DNA from: Topomyia yanbarensis
Lineage: Eukaryota > Arthropoda > Insecta > Diptera > Culicidae
DNA: 64,000 bases
Assembly: GCF_030247195.1 (NCBI RefSeq)
Contig: NC_080671.1
Coordinates: forward strand, 88,720,370 to 88,784,369
Direction of reading: 5' to 3'
A program made the translations under genes and the position numbers. Of this stretch, positions 36,973-48,760 are shown in pieces; position 1 is the stretch's first letter; every line of letters begins with the position of its first letter. The notes below the pieces were generated by a model. That model worked only from the letters and a program-made list of their open reading frames with translations, was not told the DNA's origin and searched no databases.

Positions 36973-38202
36973 ATAACTTTATATATGTTTTTAAATTTCA
37001 TACTAATTGACATACAAAACTGTAATTTTATTACAGAATATAAGTCTAAGTATCATTTTAAATCAAAATGCATTCAACAAATATCTTTCAAAATGCGATA
37101 GTTTTCGAGAGATTTGGCATTTTGGTCCAACAAAAACAATTAATTCATGTAATTATGTCCTATTTAAAAGTTATTCGCGTTACCCCATCATAAATTGTCA
37201 ATAGTCTAATGTTTATCATTTTAAAGACATAAAGAAAGCTTTTTCAGTGTATTTGGATCATGGAGAAGCTTTTAATAAAAAAGTTTTCCTAACAACAACT
37301 TTTAACAGATTTGTATAATTCATACTATTTGCAGTCAAAAGTACAATTTTATTTTTGAATATGATTCTAAACGCCATTTTAAATCAAAATGCTTATAATA
37401 AAAATTTTCTGAAATGTAGTAGTTCTCGAGATATTTTAAATTTTGTTTCAACAACACAATTATTTTGTTTTATTACGACCTTTTCAGAAGTTATTCGCGT
37501 TTGTCCGTCGACAACAATTAGTTTTTCGTAAGGCACATAACATTTCCTATAACTTTTCCATTGACATCAAGGCGATATTGTAAACCGTTTGAAAGCTACA
37601 CAAAAACAATCAAAATATGATTCAACCATAGGATCTGATGATTAAACTATATAGTTTAATTATATTTTGGTTGTTTTCATATAGCTTTCAAATGGTTTAA
37701 AGGTCGTAATAAAACAAAATAATTGTGTTGTTAAACCAAAATTTAAAATATCTCGAGAACACATTTCAAAAAAAAAATTATAAGCATTTTGATTTAAAAT
37801 GACGTTTAGAACCATATTCAAAAATAAAATTGTACTTTTGACTGCAAATAGTATGAATTATACAAATCTGTCAAAAGTTGTTGTGAAGAAAACTTTATTA
37901 TTGAAAGCTTCTCCATGATCCAAATACACTGAAAAAGCTTCTTTTATATCTTTAAAATGATAAACATTAGACTTTTGACAATTTATGATGGGGTAACGCG
38001 AATAACTTTTAAAAAGGACATAATTACATGAATTAATTGTTTTTGTTGGAGCAAAATTCCAAATATCTCGAAAACTATCGCATTTTGGAAGATATTTGTT
38101 AAATGCATTTTGATTTAAAATGATACTTAGAATTATATTCTGTAATAAAATTACAGTTTTGTATGTCAATTAGTATGAAATTTAAAAACATGTATAAAGT
38201 TA
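36973..38202. repeat. 1.2-kb palindrome built from about 320-bp units
   Basis: The left arm (36973-37500) is inverted in the right arm (about 37680-38202). Within an arm, two related units repeat head to tail with a period of about 320 bp: CATTTTAAATCAAAATGC occurs at about 37053 and 37373, each followed by TTCGAGA and AGTTATTCGCGTT. The mirrored frames at 37007-37204 (+) and 37858-38169 (-) are a result of this symmetry and not genes. No target duplication was identified. Confidence 0.8.
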
Positions 38203-41200
38203 TGTGTTCTGAAACCTGTACAATTACATCGGAAACATCAAATTAGCTTAGACATTAACAAATATTTCAGATTAGTTGATGATACAACATAGAAAAGGAA
38301 ATGGATTGAGAAATAACAGGATAGATGTGAGTCGTGGCAGTTGCCACGAAAACGAATAGAGAGAGAGGGAGGTGGACGTGTTAAGAATGGTAAATGATAG
38401 TTAGAACTGTGAAATTATTTTTGTAAATTTGGCGGTATTTTGATTTCTTAAATACTAGTTATAAATAATTCAACTGGTGATTTTTACACCATAATTAATA
38501 CAACATATATCTTGCAAAAGAAGTCAAATTTTCAGCAGAATTTTGGGATTCAAAAATACTGATGCTCTCGCTGATGCTAGGAGTGAATTTGAATATGAAT
38601 TATATTAGAAATCTATTTTATTACTTCTAGGTGCATTACTTGATGATTTGTGTATGAATATACCACTCCATCTACCTCACTATCGATAAAGAAGGTAGGA
38701 GTAAGTATATCTATCATCTATTGTCGCGTTGAATTTCATAGAAATTTTAACGTTTCTTCGGTAATACTGCCCAGATTGACTTTTTCAAGAATGAGATGAA
38801 GGTTTGTTTCCAAAATTTGAGTATTTGTTACACAAAATAGGAATTAGCAATGAGGAACCTATTCCTTGTTGTGGGCTGCTCACGGAAAAACCTTATTCCG
38901 TTTTGTTTGACTTTGAAATTGAGGCATTTCATAGATTTTAACAGCAGTTGAGGCTAAAACCTGATTCAGTTTCGTCTCAAGCAAAAACGGCATTACAGCA
39001 TTATTTCATTCAGTTCTGAAGAATTCGATTGTCATTTCAACTGATTCCCAGCAAGCTTACAGTAGAATTTCAAGTTCGATCCCACTGGGGAAAATCAATC
39101 ATTTCAAATGGCACTGTTTTATTTTTCTTCTCTCGATCGCATTATTTCCCATGTCCATACTTCCTCGAGCTCCAGCACTCGGCTGCGATAGTGCCAATAA
39201 TTTATGCATTCATTTAATACGAAAAAGCGTCAATTTTCCAATGCCACCTTCTCTCTTACTCCATCAATACCAAATGGAATCGCACCGCAGTTCGAAAAAA
39301 AACACCTTAAATGATTCATTCCCCTGTGCATCATTTCACCTCCAGCGGAATGGAGTTGCATTTTGTCAGCGTGTGAACGGCAGGAGGTAGTTTGAATGTT
39401 TTCCTCTCCGTAGGTATCCATCCTATCAACTGGGTACACACCTACCCCTCCTCTGCCCGAACCAGCACAAATTGCACTCGCAATCGCAAACGGCCGCATC
39501 GGGTGGAAATGTGCTCAAATAGGCATTATTAATAATAAATGTTATTATAAATTATTGATACACATCAGGCAGTGTAATAAAATAATCAATGATGTGAAAT
39601 AATTATATTAAAATGACCTGTCATTCATTTTGCACCAGCCCGAGCTATTTGGGAACCGGACTGCGGCGTACTGATAGGGAACGTGTGCGTTACCTGATTT
39701 GCACTTATGGGTTAGCCGCCCATTGCGGTCCGTCCAACAGATGGATGCTTTTATTTATGCATACCACCAGTGAAAAACTAGACAAATTTAGACCATCCCG
39801 GGACACATTAATCTATTTAGGTCATGCGGTCGAATTAGCCTAATTGTGGACAGGTCGTTTCACGGGTAGTTCATTTTCATTCCACGGAAACGAATCGATT
39901 AGCAACGGTAGTTTAATGTGAAAATATTGGAAAACTTTTATACGGGAATTGTGTTCCGCCGGTTGCATTGGGTCGATTGCTTTCTTTACCTGAAAACTGT
40001 TCTCGCTAGATTTATTGCTCATAAAACAAAAGGTAGCATTCGTGACAGGAAAGCATTCATCGTCGGCGAGAAATATGGATTGCAAAAGTTGTACCATAAA
40101 TTACGACGGGTAACGTGTTCGACGTCCAAAAGTTTAGCTACACCTTCATCATTATTCTTTCTGCGAGACCCTCGGCGCGAGTGCGCCATTTTCTTGTTGC
40201 ACCCAACGAATGCAGTCAATCTAGAAATGGTGTGAGGTATACAAATATAGAATGGGGCAGCTGAGACGCAACTCTAAACACAAACATTTCTCTCGTGCAA
40301 GCTTCCGGTGACCCGTTTGAAAATAGTAAGAATTATTTTTTTGAAAATCCGCACCAGCACTGCTTCTTTTTAAATTTTTCTGTTTATCTTAAATCCTTAT
40401 TTTTAATTTGAAGATAGCGAAGCTGTTGCCCAAAGCCATTACTGAAGTTTTTGTCCAAAGTTTTGGACCACCCCGGACCAGTTTGAACAATTTTCCAATA
40501 ATCAGCTCCGCTTCTTCCGAAAGAAATATTTTGAACGAACATTTATTCTTCCACATCCCATATGCCATTTGTTACCTCTGCCACTTACGAAAGAATCCCA
40601 TTTCTTTCAGATGCATCCCCGTCTCCTCCCGAACGACAGTGTTTCACTGGGGGAGCAAAGCAAGTGCACGATTTTACCTCCAGATTTTCCCTCCGGTTCA
40701 TGTTTCAAACCGCACTTACTTCCGCCTTTCAACTCAACTCATATTACACTCTCCATTCATCTCTTATCGAGGCGCCCCATGCTCTTCTCCATGCGCATCG
40801 TCGTTCCACGTGCGATAGCACAGAGTACCGAGCAGCTCCATCCGGTTCCTGTCGGGATCAGTGCTCACCGATAATCATAACGATAATTTGCGGCTCGGTA
40901 AATAACCGATCGCAGCAAACCAGCAGCGTTTCTTGTGCAGCTTTTTTTCGTTGCTCCACTAAGGTGCAGGAAAATGGCATGCTCTTCTGTAATAATCATA
41001 AAATCCAAGACATTCCGGACCCCTCACCGAGGGGGATAACACTTTATCATATTTTTTCGTAGACGATATCGAAAGGCAAGCGGCGGAAAAGGTTATCCTT
41101 GAAATATGTGGATATCGGTGGTTAAGGGGGAGATAGAGAAAAAATTGCTTATCCGGTAGGTGTTGTAAAATCGAAATACTTATGGATGTTGAATGGCATC

Positions 41201-41358
41201 AGAAACAAGCATTGGGAATGAATTCCGTGATTTGGGAACATAATCTATGTAACCGATAATCGGATTGGATACTTTGGGCGTAAAAATATTATATATGTGT
41301 AAATAAAATAATAAATAATTGTATAATTGAATAAAATTGTATAATTAAATAAATAAAT
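38203..41358. other. Unassigned DNA, partly less AT-rich
   Basis: The interval 38700-41100 is richer in GC and poor in recognisable repeats, so it may be unique intergenic or intronic DNA. Frames at 39613-39843 and 40408-41062 are open in several registers and show no domain. Just before the SINE, 41285-41360 is an ATAA/AATTGTAT low-complexity stretch. Confidence 0.45.
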
Positions 41359-41371
41359 AAACACTTTCAAT
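41359..41371 (+). repeat. 13-bp SINE target duplication (left)
   Basis: AAACACTTTCAAT is repeated exactly at 41508-41520. Confidence 0.9.
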
Positions 41372-41507
41372 CGGAGAGTGGGCGTAGCGTATTGGTAAAT
41401 CGATTGCCTTGTACGCAGCGCACCTGGGTTCGAGTTCCGACTCCGCACATTTCTAACCCGAAGAGGCGAATGACATTAGGGTTAAAACCTCTATAATTGA
41501 AATAAAA
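41372..41507 (+). mobile_element. tRNA-derived SINE, complete
   Basis: The body starts with a tRNA-like domain: CGGAG can pair with CTCCG at 41444-41448 as an acceptor stem. The A box (TAGCGTATTGG) and B box (GGTTCGAGTTC) are both recognisable pol III promoter elements. A tRNA-unrelated segment and an A-rich GAAATAAAA tail follow. The 136-bp element is bounded by a perfect 13-bp duplication, typical of LINE-driven target-primed insertion. The conserved promoter boxes and perfect duplication suggest a young copy. Confidence 0.88.
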
Positions 41508-41520
41508 AAACACTTTCAAT

Positions 41521-42109
41521 TAAACAGCTACTACCACAGGTGGGCTTCGTGATGAGAAACACGAAAGTAATGTTGAAATTCTTGAAAGTATTGCGAATTT
41601 TACCTCCAAATAGACTCACAGAAAAATAGTTTTGTCACATGAAAATATGCTCACACCGTATCTACCGTAGTTTTGTTCTTGCAGTGGCTAACAAAAACAA
41701 CATTTAACGCCCTCTGTAGGATTGTGCAAAAGATATTAGGTTTTTTTATTTGCTGTTCTCCGTGCCGTTTAACGTGTGAATATTTATTTTTCTGCTTTCA
41801 AAGTGTGCACGAAAGTCTATCTATATACCAAACAGGCAATAATGGATTATCATTAAAGCCTTAAAATAAGTAGGCCGCCAAGAGGCGGTGTTGGGCACCT
41901 GGGCAAATAAAAAACAAAAACTTTTTTTATTCTAGTTACTTCAACATAAGCGAATACAGATGGTTGCTTATATTTTGGGCTCCATCAGAGAGCAAAACCT
42001 AGACTGTAAGGAGTATTTCTCTGGTATTTAATTATTTTAATTAATTTCTGGTATTTAATTAATTTAATAATTTATAGTAGGGGAATCCAGGGTCTGCTGG
42101 CGATGGTTT
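41521..42109. other. Unassigned DNA with a repeat fragment
   Basis: The interval 41870-41910 (AGGCGGTGTTGGGCACCTGG) is an uninterrupted copy of the sequence that the MITE at 50272 entered. Nothing else is recognised. Confidence 0.5.
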
Positions 42110-43619
42110 CACTTATCATGTTTTACATTTCTTATAAAAGAAATGAATAGAATTCGCTCAAACTATCAATATTTTTTCCGAGGCCCGGAGGGCCGAGTCT
42201 TATATACCAAACGACTCAGCTCGACGATTTGAGATAATGTCTGTGTGTATGTGTGTAACGGAAAAATTCTCATTCGTGTTTCTCAGCAATGGCTGAACCG
42301 ATCTTATCCAAACCAATTTTAAATGAAAGAACTAAAAAACAGTATGAAGGCTATTAATTTGTTTTTGATTCTGATGTTTAGTTTCCAAGATATGAATGTT
42401 TGAATGCGTAAAAATGGCGCTCTTTGCAGTTTTTTTAAAATTATCTGCCGAAATTGACAATATAGATTAATAATTTATATGTTTTTAAACAGCTTTAGCG
42501 AATACCTTTCGAACAAGCTATAGATTGTTGAAATCGGACTATTATCAAAAGAGATATTTAACATTAAATGCGGACGAAAGATTTTTATCATTTCCAATTG
42601 CCAGAAATATGACCAAAAACATGTAATCTATTATTAACGCCAAAACGGCTTATTTTAGGTCAATAGTATCTTCGGAGAATATAATGGAGGCAATATGCCC
42701 TTTCTTTTGATATTGTGCTTTTGCTGATTAATCACCCTATGAGTGAGATATTTTCACAAATTTTCTTGGAAGTGATTATATCGAAATGATGCCTTCTACA
42801 AATTTGTAGCTCTTACTTTTGCGAATAACTTTATTGAAGACTTCAAATATCTATTTTGAATACTTTAAAAGTTATGGCTTGTTGTTTGTGGGTTACTCTT
42901 TGTCGCCTATTTATTGCTCAATATAGTAATAATCCATTGAAATAAGTTAAACATTATTTCGATAAAACGAATTTTGTATTTCATTTTACTATCTACAACC
43001 GCTAGAAATAATCACCGAACACTTCCAAGTTGTCTGGAAGGAACTTGATAACTTATCCGTGCAAAAATGTTCATTTGTGCGAACCTTCTGACTGCAATGT
43101 TCCTAACTTATAACCATCGGATCGATCTGAAACATATCGGAAAATGAAAAGCGAAATAAATAACTCCAAGCAACGGCGTAGCCAAGAGAAGGTTTTGGGG
43201 TTTAACACCATACAACCCCCCCCCCCCCCCACCACACCCAAAAAAAATATTGGATTGAAGTTGAAAATTTATTGATGCAGACTGATTTAATTCAATATTA
43301 CAATAACAATTATAGATAGATAGATTGATAACCTGTTGTTGTAAACATCATGAAGACTTTTGATAAATTGTCGGAATGGGGTCCTGATATGTAACTGATC
43401 TCTTGGTCTTGATTTCACAGTTATCTAATAGCATCAATATCAAATTTCTGCCTGAAAACATTCCAATAGAAAATTCCAGAGTTCTGTAATCAATCATAAT
43501 CCTCAGATTTATTTTCAAATTGATCTCGTTTTTGTAGAGATGTACTGTAATAAGGGTCTTTATTTAATAGGAAGCGAAGTTAAAATTGATTTAATGTCTA
43601 TGAAACATAGAACTGCTCA

Positions 43620-44455
43620 CCAAAAAAATGCATAACTTTCAATATTTGTTAAAAATGTTTTTGCCTTTCTCATTCACTCTAAAATTCGTCAATCTAATCC
43701 CGACCCGAGAGCCGAGTGTCATATGTCAATCGACTGAGTTTGTCGAGATCAGAAAATGTCTGTGTGTATGTACGTGTGTGTATGTGTGTATGTGGAAAAA
43801 ATGTGACCTCTGTTTCTCGGAGATGGCAGGACCGATTTGCACAAAGTTAGTCTCAAATGAAAGGTACAACCTTCCCATCGGCTACTATTGAATTTTTTAT
43901 TGATTGAACTTCCGGTTCCGGAGTTACGAGTTGAAGAGTGCAATCACACAGCATATAAACTAAAATGAAAAAATTTCAAAATCAAATTTGTATTTTTGAT
44001 GCCAAATGACTTTAAAATGCATGAAACATTGAGATGTTTGACAAAAATTGACTTCTTTGGACTTTGGTACATTTTTGTCTTTCTCATATAGTAAGGTTAT
44101 GCAATCACTCTAAAAATCGTCAATCATGCCGGCCCAGAGGGAGTATGCAGTGAGGGGTTGCTACTTTAAAAATTAAACTAGTTTAAAATTTCTTAACAAG
44201 TTGAAAATTTTCGACAGGACCTGGACCTCCCGGATCTTTCTCCATGATCCACCGCTGGTTACAAGCGATGGTTCAGTATCACATAGTATCTCAAGATCGT
44301 GGCTGTCGATCCATTGTATGTATGTGCAAATCGTACTGAACATGTAATATTTATTTCCACCATTGCAATGAACATAACCAGCCATGGAATCGTAGTCTGG
44401 ACAAATGAGATAAGCACAATTGCACCCACCTAGTAAAACAGGTTTTTATTTTGGG
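43620..44455 (-). repeat. Culicine-type interspersed repeat inserted in copy B
   Basis: On the minus strand it begins AAAAACCTGTTTTACTAGG, then GTGCAATTGTGC, and ends in the GAGAAAGGCAAAAAC segment. These termini match the larger repeat at 60840-63055 (CCTGTTTTAATCCACCTAG at its start, GAGAAAGGCAAAAAGG at its end). It contains a CA-rich tract near 43757-43790 and a GAGCCGAGTGTCATATG hairpin region. Confidence 0.7.
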
Positions 44456-46150
44456 AATGCGTCGAGTTGAGACGAAAACGTAATATGATTAATAACGAGG
44501 ATAACACTTTCCGAATGTAGAGAGAAATTTATGAAAAAATGACGATTTCCATTCGACTCTAGCAGGTTCTGATCGATTTTGATGAGCATTTGATTTTTGT
44601 TGTATGACCAATTATATGTATAGGTCAAATGTTTAAAAACAGTAATTTAAGGTCAAGATAGCATCATTTTGAAACCGCCAATTTCGGAGGTTTAGTATCT
44701 TGGATGAGTTTTACAAACGATAAACAGCGCATCATTTGATAAAATAATTTTGACGGTATATCGTCCAAGAAGTATTTATGGTGAATTTTCTCAGGTTAAT
44801 ATTCATGACTACAATAAAGTCTCAACAAATTCGCTAAAGACACGAACTCTGTTACTATTTTCTGAAAAATTAATTCTGCATAATTTTAAAACCTCAAAAA
44901 TTACGGTTTCGGAATTATGCCGTTTGGACAGTAAGATCGATTTTCACCAAACCCCCACCAAACCGAATTTCTGGCTACGCCGCTGACTTCAAGTAAGTAG
45001 AAACAAAGTCGTTCTTCACTCGTTCACAAGAAATTTCTTCGAATGCTGAATATCTATTATAATACATTGAAGCCCTGATTTTATCAGCCAAATATGTACA
45101 TAGCAGACGAACGAGACTGAATTCGAGTAAATCTTTTCTTGAGCATGTTTTCCTTATCATGAAGATGAAAATATGCAAAAATAAAAAGTTCATCATAATC
45201 AGAAATAATTATCAGACTACATCAAGTGACGGGAAGAATATTTTAACAGCTTCAGTTTATTATAAAGAAAAAAATTGCCCGCTTTAGTCAATGCCCCCAT
45301 TTTGTCAGCCTAAAATACGCAATGAGATTGATAAAAATGGGTCTTTATTGTATATATTATTCACTGTGTTTTACATTAATAGGTACATTTCATTTTTGGA
45401 GATATTTTTATTGCATCGAACTACAACAATTTTTAGGTAGTTTTCAAGGGGTTATTTTATAGACTTCTTCCAAAATTTGGCGAACCTATTCCAATTCGTA
45501 TACCAATTAATTGGTATACTTAAGGGTTTATATGTTGCAGCTAGAGAAAATACTGAAATTTTCAGCTTTTTTCCTACACAATATTACGAAAGCTTTTTAA
45601 ACAATTTTTCCTAATAAGTTTGTGAACTATAACTATTTGAATTTTTTTTAATAGTTTTATTTATTATTTAACCGTGATTTTTAATGAATAGTGACCATCG
45701 CTTCACAACGTAGTCTATTTTTCATGGCTTGCGGTGAGCACGATCTCTCGAATTGCTGAACTGAAAATTATGGAACAGAAATTAATTTTTAGTATTCTTT
45801 ACATATTTAACTCGCCGCCCAGATAGCTCTGAATTAGACCCGCTGGTGCCCTAAGACAATTTCGCTAGATTTTCAGAGCACTGTGCCCCCAGTACATTAA
45901 CGCAAGTGACAAAAGATTATCAAAAAGTTTCGTGAAAATGAAAATTCCAGTAATGATGATGATTTTCCCAAACGGTTCGTTTTCGAGAGGTTTTTATTTG
46001 TTCTTTGGTATTAGGATTAGCGATAATAATTCAAATCAAGGATACTACTGGGAAGTCACCTTTAGAAAAAGTCGATGTCGAAGCAAAATTTGGAACTATG
46101 CACGGATGTACTTCAGAGATAGCGTGATATCAGGAGCTGCGATTTCATTT

Positions 46151-46809
46151 CAACGCTTTTTTAAGAAAAGGGCGATACTTACAAATGTAAACATAAGGCT
46201 TTTTTCATACATGCGAATGAGGGCTTTGAAACGCAACAAATTGACCTAAAAAATTGGAATCTACGATATTGCTTTCTTAAACTACAGCAAAAAATACAAC
46301 GTGCGAAACTGTATTTTTGTTTGTTTATTTAATGTTTCGCCTTCCGCGCTCTATGCAAACAAACAGGGCGATACTTTTTTTGATAGCAGTTTAGAGGCGA
46401 AACTGTTATTTTCGTATTTTTTAGGATTATCAAGCTGATACCAGCTGTAAATAGTAACAATGATCTCTATTGAAAAAACACGGACGAAATCGGTGGTGTA
46501 GAACGGTAGTTATTGTAAAAAAACGTAAGGGCGATACTTCAATGCTGATAGGTGGGACCGAAAAAGTAAACAATCGCCAAAGGGGCGATACTATCATTTT
46601 GTCAATTTCAATAGCAAAAACAAATTTTAATTTAATAATTTCAAATACTTTATGAAATTTTGGGTTTCGATCACTGAATCATGCAATCTAGGATGTAAAA
46701 AACACAATAGTTCTTAAATGAGAAATAAAACCAAGTCTGGAAATATTCACTGTTGATTTTCTTTGAATGGTATCACTGCTAGTATCGCCCTTTTCAAGAA
46801 AAAGCGTTG
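46151..46809. mobile_element. 659-bp MITE with CAACGCTTTTT ends and GGGCGATACT repeats
   Basis: The ends CAACGCTTTTTTAAGAAAAG and the inverted CAACGCTTTTTCTTGAAAAG both continue into GGGCGATACT. Flanking ATTT copies (46147-46150 and 46810-46813) form a 4-bp duplication. Copies A and C of the host repeat lack this insertion at the homologous point (near 15270 and 54410), so the boundaries are directly supported. GGGCGATACT recurs internally at about 46367, 46529 and 46585. The element is non-coding. Confidence 0.85.
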
Positions 46810-47240
46810 ATTTCTTAGTTCTCAGTCGCGTTGGAAATTTGAGTATAAAGTATAAACTTCAAATCGATTCAAAAAAATTCGATTTTTTTTGGCTCAGTAC
46901 AATATATAACCCCTTCAAGAAAATTCAGTTTTCCCACCACAATTTAGATATTTTATTAACAGAGCATTAACAATAATTCGTAGCTATGCCTATTTTATGG
47001 GCCATTTTTTCGCTTCCCATTGATTTGATTTGAGATTTCTACCACTGATGTTGTCCTATGCTGATTTGAGCGATTCTCTGAGTCCTGCCACTATCCCATG
47101 TAGTATGTGTTTTCAAAAACATCGCGAAGCATCAAGTTCTAAATGTTCTCAAACAATATAATATCCGAAGAGAGTGATAAGAGTTATAAGAAATGTCTCA
47201 TCACACTGTTAGGTGGATTAAAAGCGTTTTATCTTTTTAA

Positions 47241-47789
47241 TTTAAGAAGATCATGTAAAAGAGAATGTGTTGCATAAAAGAGCAGTGGCTGCATCACAGA
47301 ATTTTTAACCTTTACAGTACCAAGTTAAAATTTTTCTAAAAATTTTGTTTAAATTTTGCTCTCATTTCGTCAATTTTTGACCGAATTGGATGGAACTGGC
47401 TTTAAAAGATCTGAAATTTAGTCCAGTTTCTATGTACCGAGTAGCGTTCAAATCCGTGGACCGGTTCCGAAGTTAATCCGAATTTCCTTGAGGTATATCC
47501 GGCATTCCAGTGGGGTGACGGACGAGTTTTGAAGAAACATCCCATAAATTTAAGTAATTGTGTTTTGAAATGTGCTACATATGACTATTTCCCATTGATC
47601 CTTCACAATAGACATGAATTGGACCAATCTTGTCCACCGGAGAACTGTTCCGGGAGAACCTAAGAAAATGTATATATTTTTCTATCATTCCAGCGATTTG
47701 GGTTCATAGCTTTATACGAAATGCGAAGTTCTTTCAATCATACGGTTCTACAGCTCCCTCAAGACCATTCCTGCACCGGTTCCGTACGG
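47241..47789. other. Unassigned DNA
   Basis: Nothing recognised before the modular repeat array begins. Confidence 0.4.
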
Positions 47790-48290
47790 ATGGACCTTTG
47801 ACGCCATTTTGAAAACCAAGATGGCGGCTTCCGGTTGCCACAAAACAATGAAAACCACCATCAATATGGGTGTTATTTGAAAGAGAACGGTCAGCAAAAG
47901 CCGGAAATAGATAATTGATGCCATTTTGAAAAGCAAAATGGCGATTTCCGGTTACCACAAAACAGTGAAAAACATCTTCAATATGGGTGTCATTCGAAAG
48001 GGAGTGGTCAATAGAAGACAGAAATTGATTTTTGACGCCATTTTCAAAACCAAGATGGCGGATTCCGGTTATCACAGTGCAGTGCAAACCACCACCAATA
48101 ATGGCGTCATTGTAAAGCGCTAGCGTTCAGCAAAAGCCGGAAAATGGTTTTTGACGCCAATTCGAAAACCAAAATGGCGGGTTCCTGTTCCAAAGAAATG
48201 GTGAGAACCGTCATCAATATAGGTGTCATTAGAAAAGAGATGGTCACTTGAAAACCAAGATGGCGGCTTCCGGTTACAAAACAGTGAAAA
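47790..48290 (+). repeat. Tandem modular repeat, 117-119 bp period
   Basis: ACGCCATTTTGAAAACCAAG-like unit starts occur at 47801, 47918, 48035 and 48154, with a partial fifth unit near 48245. Each unit carries AAGATGGCGGCTTCCGG-like text and a CATCAATATGGGTGTYAT segment. The period and core are the same family as the 116-bp array at 18180. Confidence 0.88.
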
Positions 48291-48721
48291 CAACAGTGAA
48301 AATCTCGCCAACTTACGACTATACGCACGATAATGCCACCTGGCCACTTTTGATGATAAAGTATGAATCGCGTGAGATGTTTTTTGAATAAAACTGCACA
48401 ACAATCGATATTTGTTATTATTTTTCAGCCTCAATGCATTTTAAATTCGGCGCACACTTTGTTTTCAAAAGCGAATTTTCGAAATTGTTCAGATGAAATT
48501 CCGAAATAAACAAACAAAACAAAACAAATATTGTTTGTAGTTACGTATATTACATATACGGCCACGGAAAGTTCTTTTCGCGCGCTATCGAAAAATCTAG
48601 TCATTCGTGGAATAGTTTTGAACTCGCCCTAAATAACAAAAATGTTGAAATTTATTAACTTTAGATAGGGTAATAAGCCTATTTTTACCCTAACCATGTG
48701 AAGTCGTTGGTTAGAGCAGCG
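48291..48721. other. Unassigned DNA
   Basis: No gene or element end is supported in this interval. Confidence 0.4.
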
Positions 48722-48760
48722 CACAGTGGCGGATCTTCGAACAAAAGTCGGACAAAACCT
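48722..48760 (+). repeat. Solitary Transib-like end with 23-bp spacer
   Basis: CACAGTG (48722-48728), a 23-bp spacer ending ACAAAAGTCGG, then ACAAAACCT (48752-48760). The spacer end matches the right end of the element at 34988-35754. No matching inverted end or duplication of the flank CAGCG was found nearby. A degenerate end similar to the other terminus (ACAGTGTCGCTA, near 48868) lies in direct orientation, so this may be a broken copy. Confidence 0.6.

Larger units (their letters stand above)
42110..47240 (+). repeat. Large dispersed non-coding repeat, copy B
   Basis: This copy is inverted relative to copy C (53935-57690). Landmarks shared with C are the GGAGGGCCGAGTCTTATATA segment (42187), GTGTTTCTCAGCAATGGCTG (42277), AACTCCAAGCA and GTAGCCAAGAG (about 43165-43190), a C-run (43217), and the common end after AGGTGGATTAAAAGC near 47225. 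Its right half also matches copy A. It carries two younger insertions: a repeat at 43620-44455 and a MITE at 46151-46809. No conserved coding frame is seen. Confidence 0.8.

Noticed and set aside
37007..38169. Two similar peptides in mirrored frames (KTVILLQNI...)
   Set aside because: They sit in opposite arms of a palindrome, so similarity follows from DNA symmetry; composition is AT-driven and no domain is seen.
40408..41062. Open frame of 166 codons with two overlapping companions
   Set aside because: All three frames are open over the same less AT-rich stretch, none has a domain, and there is no splice or promoter support.
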